Shown: piece by piece, positions 10,706-24,483 of the stretch
Position numbering within the stretch: position 1 is the first letter of the stretch
Layout: every line of letters begins with the position of its first letter
NCBI GenBank assembly: GCA_945910005.1
Contig: OX246744.1
Coordinates: 7,419,368 to 7,483,367, forward strand
Length of the DNA stretch: 64,000 bases
Source: Isoperla grammatica
Lineage: Eukaryota; Arthropoda; Insecta; Plecoptera; Perlodidae
Direction of reading: 5' to 3'
Notes under the pieces: generated by a model
What the model saw: only the letters and a program-made list of their open reading frames with translations
Databases searched by the model: none
Told to the model about the DNA's origin: nothing
Program-made: the position numbers and the translations under genes

Positions 10706-11388
10706 CAATAGACGTCACGTGGTGGCGATTATGAGGTACCCATTGCTTGTTTACATTTGTTCTGTCAATAGAAGACACATAGGTTATCCAGGAAATATCA
10801 CAGTTTCAAGCCGTATAGATTGATGTGTGCAGGTAAAAGTTCAAGAAAATGATAACACATACAAATGTTTGTCTTCAATTAGAGTTGACGCGATCTTATT
10901 TTGTTTTCAGTCATAATACAGAACCTTTGTTTGAAAACAGTTATTCCGTCAATCAAAGGACATCTGCAATATTGCAACAATGCAGTGTCGGAAGAACGTA
11001 AACAAATGTCTACAGAGTACCTCAGTATGGCCACCGTGCGAAACCGGAAATGACGTTATTGCAAGCTCCTTATACTGAGGTACTCTGTAAACATTTTCTT
11101 CCGACACTTCATTGTTGCAATATTGCAGATGTCCTTTGACTGACACATCAACTGTTTTCAAACAAAGGTTCCGTATTATGACTGAAATCAAAATAAGAAC
11201 GCGTAAACTCTGTTTGAAGACAATTTAATTTGCATGTGTTATCACTTTCTTGAACTTTTACCTGCACACATCAATCTATACGGCTTGAAACTGTGATATT
11301 TCCCGGATAACCTATGTGTCTTCTATTGACAGAACAAATGTAAACAAGCAATGTGTACCTCATAATGGCCGCCACGTGACGTCTATTG
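10706..11388. mobile_element. 683-bp giant inverted-repeat element
   Basis: Left arm 10706-11029 and right arm 11072-11388 are near-complete inverted complements around a ~42-bp loop. The ends read CAATAGACGTCACGTGG and CCACGTGACGTCTATTG. Inner landmarks such as TGTGTGCAGGTAAAAGTTC and TGCAATATTGCAACAATG recur inverted. The element could fold end to end into one hairpin and encodes nothing. Whether it is an amplified MITE or a head-to-head duplication is open. Confidence 0.9.
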
Positions 11389-11631
11389 AAAGCTACCTGA
11401 TACTAGGCCTGCCAATAGTCTCCCAGATCGCCGCTAGGAGCCCCAGCGTAGCGCCTATGCTGCTAATGCTGGCGGGGGGTGAAGAGATTTACTGCGCGCG
11501 GAAATTGCCCGCGGACATTATTAACAAGAGTACTCTGAATAAATCACTTTATCTACTACGATGATGATGATTCGGAATGACGTATCAATCTCCGGTTTGT
11601 GCCGCACGGAAGCATTTACATCGTTGTGGGG
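11389..11631. other. Spacer before the SINE
   Basis: Moderately GC-rich, no supported gene. Confidence 0.4.
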
Positions 11632-12072
11632 TTGTACTCTCGCCATTAGCTGTCAAGGTGCACAGTATACGGCAATGCAGAAGGTCCCGGGTTCAAATCC
11701 CGCTTCAGGCAGAAGTTTTTTAACTTCTAATGTGGATTCAATTCCATTACTTCTTGGCTTAGGAATAAGTAAACGGTGACTTTGGAGCCGTCCTAGCAAC
11801 GAAGCACTCAATAAATTCAAAGTTGTTCTGAATCGGCCTTGTTGATTCTGGCATTTGTCCGCAGGTGTTCGCACTGTCCAATCACTGACTCATATGTTTC
11901 GTATCTGAAATATCAATCTTAGATTGGTTATCGCTCACTCGTCGATGGTGTTTGAAGCCTACAGGGTTTGTTTGGTAGCTTTAAATTAATGTCCCCCACT
12001 GCAAATCAGTTTAATTATACTGAGTGGGTAGACTCCTAATGTGAATTTATCTATTTATTTTATTTATTTATT
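11632..12072 (+). mobile_element. tRNA-derived SINE, family T1, longest copy
   Basis: A T-arm/B-box-like GGGTTCAAATCCCG lies at 11691-11704. A ~330-bp body follows, with GTAAACGGTGACTTTGGAGC, TGTTCGCACTGTCCAATCAC and TTGGTTATCGCTCACTCGTC, then a 3' stem-loop (CCCAC, CAGT, ACTG or similar, GTGGG) and a TTTATTTA-type tail. Copies in various states of 5' truncation occur at 25855, 35218 (reverse), 36992, 43695, 54893 and elsewhere. A convincing A box is not visible, so the exact 5' end is uncertain. Frames inside are broken in some copies and are not genes. Confidence 0.82.
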
Positions 12073-13179
<1,107 letters not shown>

Positions 13180-14727
13180 AGTATCGAGGTACAAAAAAAA
13201 CTGTTAATTTAGGGAGTTCGGTTTTCTTTACCCTTATTATCCAATAAAGAAGAACGGTTTAACTTCAACCAAATGGTAACTGAAACATTGCAAAACCTCC
13301 AAACTCTCGACGAAAACTCTTTTTAATCACATTGTAAAGTAGAACAGGTAAAACTCGCTTATCCATTTCACAAAAGGAATTTCAAAAAAAAAAAATCCAA
13401 ATGAAATTAGCACGATATTGCAAAATTAAAAACCGCCCAGTCGACGACAAGTATAAATACCACTGCACGCAATTTTCGTATCACACTCCACACGCACGAT
13501 TCTTGTATTTTTACGAGTGCGAAATATGCATATACGCAAAATTAAAACCATCTATATATAGTTTTTTCCCTGCGCTCCGCATATAATGAATTTAAAAAAA
13601 AAAACCCACCCACCTCATATCGGCTTTGTACGCGCGCAACAGAACTCTGGGTGATGATATTATATAATTATTATTGTTTGACTAACGTGATTTAATGAAA
13701 CCGTGGAACCACGTCCAAGCGATATTTCATCCACTCGCACCCGCACAAAAACCGAGGAAATAATAGCAGAACAAAATATTTGTATACGCTTGTATAAAAA
13801 CAAACAGTTTTTTTTTGTTCGTATCTATCTCTACACAGATCACACACAAACATGCGTACATTCCTTTGAAACTGTAGCGCTTTGATCATTTTCTATATAA
13901 TGCCAGTGGCTATTTTTCATTTTGTTTATTTCAATTCGAACGAAATCCAACTAATTGATGTTTTAAATCAAACTCGAGGCAATTATGATACCTGCCAAAT
14001 TGTTTTACGAATTTGCACGGGCGTTTTCACCATATTACCTGTTTTGTTTGATTTTTAATTGAAACTAAATGTACGTTATTGATAAACAAATAAAAGAGGT
14101 ATAATTTATGATGAGAAACAATAATTTTTATTTACGAGTTTCAGAGAGCGATTATCATTTATCTGTTCCCCAATTGATTTCAAAATAAGTAAAAATATTT
14201 ACAATAACTAATTCACTACGTACATAGTTCTCCGCAAGTGGCAAGGCTACAGTAAAAAAGGCTCGTTTTTAAGAGCGGTTTACACATTTATTTTATTTAA
14301 GGGTTAACAAAATCAAATCAAGAAACAAAATTATGGCGTTTACTCACTCACTTTATTGTAATTAAGGCCATGTGTAGGGCGCAATGCCTTCTTTAGCCTG
14401 ATGAGTGATGATTGATGAATGATAATGAGGAAGGAAGGAGGCCTGGTACTGACACGTAGCCTACTCCTGTCGAAAAGTACCAATGGGACCATCGGCTTTA
14501 CGTCCCATCCAAAAGGACGGTGTAACTTTGACCATCGGTCATATAAGTTCCTCCACTAATCTGGCCTACCGAACAGTTGACGAGAAGAACGAGGCTGTTA
14601 CACAAGCTTTCGAACCCTCCAATCTGCTCTAACCAACGGTAGCTAGTGTTTCATAGGAGAGTGGTCACCCATCCACCTCCTGACCTAGCCCGAGATATAT
14701 GTTAGAGTGAGTGCAAACACCATTACT

Positions 14728-14985
14728 CTAGTGCACCTTCACGCCACGACGCTAGATCGCGTTGGCCGTTGTCTCCAGCGCTACCACTACAATAACGACA
14801 CCGGAAACACCTTGACTAGTACACCTTCACGCCACGACGCTAGATCGCGTTGGCCGTTGTCTCCAGCGCTACCACTACAGTAACGACACCGGAAACACCT
14901 TTACTAGTACACCTTCACGCCACGACGCTAGATCGCGTTGCCCGCGCTACTACCACTATAATAACAACACCGACAATATTTCCGG
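14728..14985 (+). repeat. 88-bp tandem repeat in copy B, three units
   Basis: Units start near 14731, 14820 and 14908, each with CACGCCACGACGCTAGATCG, GCGTTGGCCGTTGTCTCC or a variant, and ACACCGGAAACACC. Frames running through this stretch are repeat artefacts. Confidence 0.8.
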
Positions 14986-15349
14986 CTCCTCTAGGGATTC
15001 CCCACCAGCCGCCACCGCCGCTTATACTCCTAGTTCGACGCTCTCCCGACCGATATCGTTATTACAAGGCCACGAGGGAGAAGAGACACCGCCGGCTGGA
15101 TACTATACCGATGTCCCCAAAGTGCTCGCGTGCATTTAGATATTGGAGTGCTTTGCGCGGATCAACGAACCTGGTGGCCACGGTTGGTTTTATGTGAATG
15201 GAGAACGTAATCGGGGTTGAAGTTTAAACGCAAACACATTTACACTTCCAACGCACAACATTGAAAGTCACTAGAGAGGACACTCTGGTGGTAGTTTCTA
15301 TAAGCTCGACATTGAGCTGATAGAACAGGGAAGTCATATCGACCACTCA

Positions 15350-15481
15350 AAATGCATTCTGGTGGTGAGAAAATGAACTTTTATGAGGAGGCGTTTAGAT
15401 GTAAATTGTTCATTTTTGTTTTATTGTTTAAGTCATCAATGGCGTAGATAAGGAGGTTGCTTAGCAGCGCTATCTATGTGT
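15350..15481 (+). repeat. Dispersed ~130-bp repeat, copy 2 (copy B)
   Basis: Same landmarks as 2164-2297: TGCATTCTGGTGGTGAG, then TCAATGGCGTAGATAAGG and CAGCGCTATCTATG. Confidence 0.75.
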
Positions 15482-15583
15482 ACTTAGGTGGGTCACTTAA
15501 CTTTAACTAGTAAACAAACATGTAATTCCATTACAACGAATGTTAACATTAGTGTGTTCACTACTTAAATTACCCACTTAAGT
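15482..15583. mobile_element. 102-bp hairpin MITE, copy B equivalent
   Basis: Inverted ends ACTTAGGTGGGT and ACCCACTTAAGT, same length as 2298-2399. Confidence 0.75.
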
Positions 15584-15774
15584 GACAAGAGAAGACGATG
15601 TTTAATTTAAGGTACATTCAGGGATTACAATATGGTCGCCATGCACATTATGTAAATACACCCTATCCTATTCTACGCACATATACTGACGATATTATAA
15701 AGAGTAGCCATATTACCGTCTACTTACCTATACCCTCACGGCAGATACTCAAATATTTGTTTTCCGAAAACTTT

Positions 15775-16052
15775 TATACTCCATACCAGGCCGGGATGTC
15801 ACCGCGAGATGTGGCGTTTTACTTTACCGACCCCTAATGGATTGCTAATAGCTCTCATCGCCTGGACTCTTGAACCTTGGACAACACCAAGGTCAATTTA
15901 AAGTAAACCAGGTTCAATTATCTTTTTCCACGAATAAGACACTGATCACATCAACATCTCGCCCCAACGTTGACAGCGCTACTCAAGGGGTGGACAATAC
16001 GTCCCCTACGAACCGGTCTCTATGGTGACATGCCAGCCTGGTATAAACTATA
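15775..16052. mobile_element. 278-bp MITE present only in copy B
   Basis: Ends TATACTCCATACCAGGC and, as reverse complement, TATAGTTTATACCAGGC, continuing to ATGTCACC. In copy A the site is uninterrupted (AACTTCTAGACAAG), so the insertion post-dates the duplication or was lost from A. A TA target duplication fits. No coding capacity. Confidence 0.87.
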
Positions 16053-16870
16053 GACAAGCTTTCGCCGTGATTTACATTTCGGCTATTATCACATAACCTC
16101 AAAACTAGGTCTGCGCCTAATCATTTATAACAACTCAGCCGGGGACATCGGAAAAAGAAAATGTTTCGTCGGAAAATCGTACACAACACACGCAACGTAA
16201 AACTTCCTTTCATTTTTACCCCTTTCAGTTTCACTCGTCGGCTGCATAATTTAGCAACCGCGCTGCCACACAAAGCGCACATTTCGGTTAAAACCTTCAC
16301 AATCAAACAAAATTCATGATGTTGACGGACTTTCAGCGCTGTCTGTCAAAACAGTAAACACATGTTAACGTACAATACGCAGCCTTTGAATCCATATCAT
16401 TCTAGCTATGACAGCAGACGAGGCATACGTGCGCTCGAAGTTAAATGAGATGCCCCACGCGGTTTGATTTGTAAAATATTCATGAAACTTTGCTGAACGA
16501 AAAAAGAAACATCACAAATAATTTTTACAAACTGTTTGGCCGGGACATATGCCTTCAAAATCATTCATTTGCTTTAAAAGTTAGTGTGCACTAAGTTCTG
16601 AGTGTAAGATTTAAAATTTAGTAAAGGATTGTAGTGTGTTCTTTTAACAAAACATTTGTTCATCATCTATCTATAACTATTCTGAAAAAAAAATATCTGT
16701 GATAACTTTTGAAATTTTCGTCTATCAATACCAAAGTTTGTATTTGTGTGCGCGTTTTGTACCAGTGGAACAAATTGTACCATGAAAGGTATCACAGATA
16801 ATTATTTCAAGCATAATTATCAGGTATTGTACAAAAAACTGGTAAGTTGGACTTGGTTAAAGATTTGGGC

Positions 16871-17189
16871 TATAGGCTTCTTTCAAGATCGCTTTACAAC
16901 AATGAAACAAATTAAATGAATCGATGGACAAACAACAAGCTGCCAAACAATTAAATTTTCTGATTTTGAAAATAAATCTTCAAAACAAACAAGAAACATA
17001 CAAAACTTTCACAACTTGGTTGCCCATCATTAAACGTTTTTAACTGGTGAGCAGTAACTATTGCCATACCTCGTTTTCTTCATAATGTTGCAATTTTATT
17101 ATTTTGACAGCTCGTTATTTGTCCATCAGTTCGATTCATTTGTTACATTGTTGTAGTTCGGCTGTGACGTCAGTTGCAAGTTCCCTATA
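16871..17189. mobile_element. ~320-bp MITE with TATAGGG-type ends, copy 2
   Basis: Copy B equivalent of 3390-3708, with the same ends and inner CAACAATGAAACAAATTAAA repeat. Confidence 0.85.
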
Positions 17190-17430
17190 GGTAGTGCACC
17201 TAACATCATGATCGACTAACAGCTGTCAAGGCAAAGTTTTTAGTCGCGCAACAGCAGTCTATTCACTGATTGATCCTCCTAGTAAGAATGTGCTACGAAT
17301 TCACGAGGCGCCACTGTTTTAGTGTAAAACCACAAGAGTGTCGTTTTGTTTTCTGTTGTCGGCAAAGAGATTCAATTGTCTTGTTTTGTCTGGTTAGAAG
17401 TAGCGAACATCACATCCAGGGCGCGACAAC

Positions 17431-18541
<1,111 letters not shown>

Positions 18542-18659
18542 GGATGAATGAGACGTAGATTTTTGTTAGTTTAAAAGTTGAAAGTTTTAAGATTATCATA
18601 TTTGTTTGTAATAAATTTGTATCAATTTGTACCTAATTAATTAACTCATTTGTATTTCT

Positions 18660-18765
18660 ACTTAGTAATGTAGGTTGGATATAAGAGAAGGCCCAACTGG
18701 CCTTAATCACGCCTGAAAATAAAGACATTTATCTATCTAGCTATCTACCTCTCTCTCTCTCTTTC
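18660..18765 (+). mobile_element. Retroelement 3' tail, family T3 (AAGGCC hairpin, ATCT tail)
   Basis: AAGGCCCAACTGGCCTT forms a compact stem-loop, followed by AATAAAGACATTTATCTATC and a (CT)-rich tail. The pattern of stem-loop plus simple tail is that of a LINE 3' end, and the class is not resolved. Confidence 0.6.
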
Positions 18766-19029
18766 TCGATAGATTGCTGGTTTCAATCTTTCTAGAGCTA
18801 GAGGTGAAAAGAATATGAATTTTCGACGAGTTAAAGATTTTACGAGCTCTGACACGTTTTGTTTTCATTTAAAATTTACTAGCAATTTTTTTTTTTTAAG
18901 CAACTATTTCTTTTCTTGGGTTTGACAGGGTGCTGCGTATGCCAAAGGTTGAACATTTCATATTACTCTCTAATCGTTCGTGGGATAATGCTCTGAAAAC
19001 TACAAACAACAGAGGCGGAAGTGGAATCA

Positions 19030-19180
19030 ATCATTGAGTGTTTAAATCAGAGACATTAACTCTGAAATATTATCGGTATTTGTAAAAATGTGTGATTGAG
19101 TTGGTGTTTTAAGAATGGGGAAATTAGGTACATTCACTCTAAAATATTATCGGTATTTGTAGAAATGTGTGAGGAAATTA
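19030..19180 (+). repeat. 77-bp-period direct repeat, two units
   Basis: AAATATTATCGGTATTTGTA occurs twice, 77 bp apart, with flanking ACATTMACTCT and AAATGTGTGA conserved. Confidence 0.75.
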
Positions 19181-19997
19181 ATTTCAAAATTTCAACGCAT
19201 AAATCTGGATACCTGCCACGGACTACACTTTTAGAAACACTGGATATACTATCCCCTCACACGCAAACGCACACGCACACGCACCGTCATGTGTGCCATA
19301 TATTTCCACTATATAGCCAAACATGAGAAAGTAAAATATTAAAAAGTTATTCAGGCTCAGGTAATTTTTATTTTTTACGGGATTCTTGGTTTTCAAGAAA
19401 TTGTACCTTCAAAATACCTAAATTTCTACTTATTAAAAAAATAGCTATTGCCATAATAACAATTCTCTAAGGTAGAAGCGTGTTCGTATGAGTGTTTACG
19501 AAATTGTATCTTGTAGAGACTGAAAGTGATACAAAAGTATGTAATTGTTGTGTGCAGTGTGAGAGTCAATAATAGATGCGTGCGGGCTTACGCCACCCGT
19601 TGTCAATAAAGATTACACACACGTGCATATGCACCTTATTTTGCACATGACTGTACTGCGTCACGACGCATTCATTCATTCCACCCCTGATTACCCTACT
19701 TAACATTTCGCCTCCAATCACGCCGCCCCCCCCCCCCCCCTCCCCCCACCACATTTCCGAGAGATTTAATACCGCACGAATATCTCCAACTTTTCCAGAT
19801 GAGCACATTTTCGACGATTCCTTCGCGCTGCGCAATTGTCATTCATAGCAGTTTTATTTTTTATCGGTCGATGGGTTGGAAACGAAATCGTTGCGGATTG
19901 GCCTAGCAACCTACCTAGGCTATATATATGGATGAATGCAGTAAGTAAATGTCTACCCCTATTGATCAGCGGAAAAATCTCGCCTCCTGGGGTTTTT
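19181..19997. other. No gene, poly-C tract
   Basis: Contains a short (ACGCAC)n near 19260 and a poly-C tract near 19727-19746. Otherwise unassigned. Confidence 0.45.
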
Positions 19998-20065
19998 CGA
20001 AACGCTCTAAAGTAGCCGTCATCTAAAGAGTTCATACGAGTTCTGCGAAATGCCTTCCCCTCTTA

Positions 20066-20257
20066 AGGCTGGTCCACACAGATTTTGATGACATAATGCA
20101 TAAGGTTTTTAAGACGTCGTTTTAAAAACAACAATGAAAACAACGTCTTAAAACTAAAACTTTGTGTGAACGCCATTACGTGTTTCCTATGATCCAACTT
20201 AACGACTACGCGTTAAACCTTAAATCGTATGTCCTAAAAATCTGTGTGGACCAGACT
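20066..20257. mobile_element. GGCTGGTCCACAC MITE with TTA duplication, copy 1
   Basis: Ends AGGCTGGTCCACACAGA and TCTGTGTGGACCAGACT are inverted and flanked by TTA (20063-20065, 20258-20260). A close copy at 53661-53856 is flanked by TAA. PIF/Harbinger-type mobilisation is inferred from the TWA target. Confidence 0.9.
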
Positions 20258-20446
20258 TTACCCTCACCAGTGACCGCGCACGGACAAAGAGAGGCAGTTA
20301 AAGATCTACGTAAAATTTATAATGATGAATTACATGTAATTAGAATAGAGGAATTCATTTGTATTGAAAGATAGCTTATTTAATTGGAAGACAGCTTTGG
20401 TTGACAGCTCGCCGGTCTATTATAGAGATTAGATCCTATACACTAA

Positions 20447-20622
20447 GGCCCGAATGCATAGTTCACACTCAAGCCCTCCTTAACTCAGCCTCTCCTCAGC
20501 CTCACCTAGCCACCAATCACAGAGCCGTCTACACGGCAATGCCGTTCTGTGATTGGTGGTTGGGCGAGGCTGGGGAGAGGCTGAGTTGAGGAAGGCTTGA
20601 GTCTGAACCATGCAATCGGGCC
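20447..20622. mobile_element. GGCCCGAATGCAT palindromic MITE with TAA duplication, copy 1
   Basis: The whole element is a near-palindrome: GGCCCGAATGCATAGTTC to CATGCAATCGGGCC, with inner TCAGCCTCTCC and CACCAATCACAGAG both inverted. TAA flanks both ends. Near-identical peptides on both strands arise from the palindrome, not from genes. A relative is at 31371-31541. Confidence 0.9.
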
Positions 20623-20728
20623 TAACTCTTTTCGTTCGTGAGCGGGCACTGGTGGGGGTAAGAGGGGAAGACATTTCGCAGAACTCGGATGAACTCTTTA
20701 GGTGACGGCGACTTTAGAGCGTTACTCG

Positions 20729-21972
20729 GGCGCGCTGTATATTAGCATTCAGCTGGCGTACGTCGTGACGTACAGCACGTCCGTTACTTGACTGACGACG
20801 TACTCGATCTCGGAAGCAACATATTACTCTCTCTAAGGAAGATGTTAAATAAAGCTGTGGAGATATCGCAGAGGGTGGTTAAGTTTTAATATTAAAAGCG
20901 CGCGAGCAAAATTAACGTTTTTCTGTCATGTCGCGCAGAACGATATGCAATATTGAAAAAGTGAATAATGTTAGGCCTACACATTTGATGTCGTGAGCAA
21001 TACAGACTGTGTGTGTAAAATAAATATGTTTAACATGTTATTAAGTTCGTAGAGCACATGTAGAAAATATAGGGACATATATCAACTGAGAATTTAATAT
21101 TAAGAAGACAGATTTAATTTGATGTGTACTAAATTAGGGTAGTTTGTCGACCATTTTAAGTTTACTAAAAATAAGCATCACGTATTGGAGTTTAAATCTT
21201 AAATTGAAACAATGACCTCGAAGGGTGAAAATTATGTTTTTTTTTTTTTTATGTTTCAGTGACCGGTACGGTAAATATTACTACTTTAATCCGCTGCGAA
21301 TCGTGCTAAAGCGGAGTACCTATATACATAAGCCAATTGTTTTCAGAATTTTGCTAACATCTGGCTATGATTTAAATCAATAATTTAGAGAAATCACCAA
21401 TTCGGGAAAAATCTTACACAATTTTTAATTTAATCCCTATTAATCAAATTAACCCCAAATAGTTATTATCAAAATTATATGTATTATTAGTATATTTTGT
21501 CCATGTGGTAATTGTTTTTGATAACATTTGTATTGATAATAAAAGTTTTTCTCTACCTAATCACTCGGACGTCGTTATTTTTTAAATAATTTTTGAATAA
21601 ACGAATTTCAAAATAACAAACCGCAATTTTCTTTTTTAAGAGTCAATACTGACATTATAATTCTATCTAAGCAATATGTTCTGAAAACATCTTTCGAAAA
21701 CATCCTACGATGCTCGTGTAAAACAAACAAAGTGATGTATAAAGTTTTTCAAGAACGCCGACAAACTGCATATATTATTTAAAACACGTACTCAAGAAAG
21801 CTGGACCGTGTTTTTAAGGAAAATATATTTGTAAGCTATCCTTCAAAACTTCTACGAATAACAAGCACCCGAGTGTGTGTGTGCATGTGTGTGCGAGACA
21901 CGAAAACAAAGGGTATAACATGAAATATATTCCGGTCAACAATCCATTAGCTGAAGTCCAAGCTATACCCGA
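20729..21972. other. No gene recognised
   Basis: Includes ATATTGAAAAAGTG near 20948 (motif of the MITE family seen at 34561) and a T-run near 21240. The rest is unassigned AT-rich DNA. Confidence 0.4.
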
Positions 21973-22027
21973 GGGGGGCTATCCTGAAAGTTGCCTCACA
22001 CGGTGACAATACTCACTTTAAGTGATA

Positions 22028-24272
22028 GCTACGTGGATATCACTTGCTATTGGCTGCTAGAGTGTTTTCCACGCGGTCCGCCACAGCAATCGGCCAATAG
22101 CAAGTGATAACCACGTAGATATCACTTGCTATTGGCTGATTGAGGGTTTTCCACGCGGTCCGCCACAGCAATCAGCCAATAGCAAGTGATAACCACGTAG
22201 ATATCACTTGCTATTGGCTGATTGAGTGTTTTCCACGCGGTCCGCCACAGCAATCAACCAATAGCAAGTGATATAACCACGTAGATATCACTTGCTATTG
22301 GCTGATTGAGTGTTTTCCACGCGGTCCGCTACAGCAATCAGCCAATAGCAAGTGATAGCCACGTAGATATCACTTGCTATTGGCTGATTGAGGGTTTTCC
22401 ACGCGGTCCGCCACAGCAATCAGCCAATAGCAAGTGATAACCACGTAGATATCACTTGCTATTGGCTGATTGAGTGTTTTCCACGCGGTCCGCCACAGCA
22501 ATCAACCAATAGCAAGTGATATAACCACGTAGATATCACTTGCTATTGGCTGATTGAGTGTTTTCCACGCGGTCCGCTACAGCAATCAGCCAATAGCAAG
22601 TGATATAACCACGTAGATATCACTTCTTATTGGCTGATTGAGCGTTTTCCACGCGGTCCGCCGCAGCAATCAGCCAATAGCAAGTGATAACCACGTAGAT
22701 ATCACTTGCTATTGGCTGATTGAGTGTTTTCCACGCGGTCCGTCACAGCAATCAGCCAATAGCAAGTGATATAACCACGTAGATATCACTTGCTATTGGC
22801 AGATTGAGTGTTTTCCACGCGGTCCGCCACAGCAATCAGCCAATAGCAAGGGATAACCACGTAGATATCACTTGCTATTGGCTGTGTTTTCCACGCGGTC
22901 CGGCACAGCAATCAGCCAATAGCAAGTGGTTTTACCACGTAGATATCACTTGCTATTGGCTGATTTAGTGTTTTCCACGCGGTTCGCCACAGCAATCAGC
23001 CAATAGCAAGTGATATAACCACGTAGATATCACTTGCTATTGGCTGATTGAGTGTTTTCCACGCGGTCCGCCACAGCAATCAGTCAATAGCAAGTGATAT
23101 AACCACGTAGATATCACTTGCTATTGGCTGATTGAGTGTTTTCCACGCGGTCCGCCACAGCAATCAGTCAATAGCAAGTGATATAACCACGTAGATATCA
23201 CTTGCTATTGGCTGTTTGAGTGTTTTCCACGCGGTCCGCCACAGCAATCAGCCAATAGTAAGGGGTAACCACGTAGATATCACTTGCTATTGGCTGATTG
23301 AGTGTTTTCCACGCGGTCCGCCACAGCAATCAGCCAATAGCAAGTAATAACTACGTAGATATCACTTGCCATTGGCTGATTGAGTGTTTTCCACGCGGTC
23401 CGCCACAGCAATCAGCCAATAGCAAGTGATAACCACGTAGATATCACTTGCTACGGGTTGAGGGTTTTCCACGCGGTCCGCCACGGCAATCAGGATCAGC
23501 CAATAGCAAGTGATAACCACGTAGATATCACTTGCTATTGGCTGATTGAGTGTTTTCCACGCGGTCCGCCACAGCAATCAGCCAATAGCAAGTGATAACC
23601 ACGTAGATATCACTTGCTATTGGCTGATTGAGGGTTTTCCACGCGGTCCGCCACAGCAATCAGCCAATAGCAAGTGATAACCACGTAGATATCACTTGCT
23701 ATTGTCTGTTTGAGTGTTTTCCACGCGGTCCGCCACAGCAATCAGCCAATAGCAAGTGATAACCACGTAGATATCACTTGCTTTTGTCTGTTTGAGTGTT
23801 TTCCACGCGGTCCGCCACAGCAATCAGCCAATAGCAAGTGATATAACCACGTAGATATCACTTGCTATTGGCTGTTTGAGTGTTTTCCACGCGGTCCGCC
23901 ACAGCAATCAGCCAATAGCAAGTGATAACCACGTAGATATCACTTGCTATTGGCTGATTGAGGGTTTTCCACGCGGTCCGCCACAGCAATCAGCCAATAG
24001 CAAGTGATAACCACGTAGATATCACTTGCTACGGGTTGAGGGTTTTCCACGCGGTCCGCCACGGCAATCAGCCAATAGCAAGTGATAACCACGTAGATAT
24101 CACTTGCTATTGGCTGTTTGAGTGTTTTCCACGCGGTCCGCCACAGCAATCAGCCAATAGCAAGTGATTAATAACCACGTAGATATCACTTGCTATTGGC
24201 TGATTGAGTGTTTTCCACGCGGTCCGCCACAGCAATCAGCCAATAGCAAGTGATTAATAACCACGTAGATAT
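22028..24272. repeat. 27-unit tandem array of an ~82-86-bp palindromic monomer
   Basis: Each unit reads TATCACTTGCTATTGGCTG-ATTG, a ~26-bp spacer with TTTTCCACGCGGTCCGCC, then the inverted complement CAATCAGCCAATAGCAAG-TGATA. Units are joined by a short CCACGTAG linker, and linker length (ATAA, ATATAA, ATTAATAA) explains the 82-86-bp spread. Counting the GCGGTCCG core gives 27 units. Variant combinations recur in blocks, showing multi-unit duplication. Short frames on both strands are repeat artefacts. Confidence 0.96.
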
Positions 24273-24483
24273 AGTTGAGAAACTGTAAGAATGACGGCCC
24301 CCTTCTTATCCCCTCCACTGTTACCCGACCCCCCTCAACTCCGTGAAACAACAAATAGAACAACTGAAACAAACTGATTTTCAGTTACGTATTTCATTTT
24401 GTCAGGTTGTCACGGAGTTGAGGGGGGTCGGGTAGCTGTGGAGGGGATATGGAGGGGGCCGTCATTCTTACAGCTTCTCAACT
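24273..24483. mobile_element. 211-bp hairpin MITE inside the satellite element
   Basis: Arms 24273-24345 and 24409-24483 are inverted: AGTTGAGAAACTGTAAGAA, GACGGCCCCCT and CCCGACCCCCCTCAACTCC on the left return on the right. It separates the last array unit from the right terminal repeat. Confidence 0.88.

Larger units (their letters stand above)
13288..17430 (+). repeat. Segmental duplication, copy B
   Basis: Direct-oriented partner of 1-3944, about 13.3 kb downstream. The two copies differ by scattered substitutions, small indels and three larger events: a 278-bp inverted-repeat element here at 15775-16052, one extra 88-bp unit here, and absence here of the 167-bp MITE. The left end is fixed only by where copy A meets the window edge, so the true unit may start further left. 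Short reading frames inside are not conserved between copies and look non-coding. Confidence 0.93.
19998..20728. mobile_element. ~730-bp terminal-inverted-repeat element hosting two MITEs
   Basis: Left arm 19998-20065 (CGCTCTAAAGTAGCCGTC, GAGTTCTGCGAAATG, CCCCTCTTA) is the inverted complement of the right arm 20659-20728. Between them sit a 192-bp MITE (20066-20257) and a 176-bp MITE (20447-20622), each with its own TWA duplication. The outer element is therefore the oldest layer. It encodes nothing recognised. Confidence 0.87.

Noticed and set aside
11653..11874. Reverse-strand peptide shared with 36932-37153
   Set aside because: Antisense translation of the T1 SINE, including its B-box region.
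23362..24167. Paired ~70-codon frames on both strands with similar sequence
   Set aside because: Produced by the palindromic satellite, where both strands read alike.
22028..24272. CRISPR-like regular palindromic repeats
   Set aside because: Monomers are contiguous and near-identical, with no variable spacers, leader or cas genes, and the context is eukaryotic.
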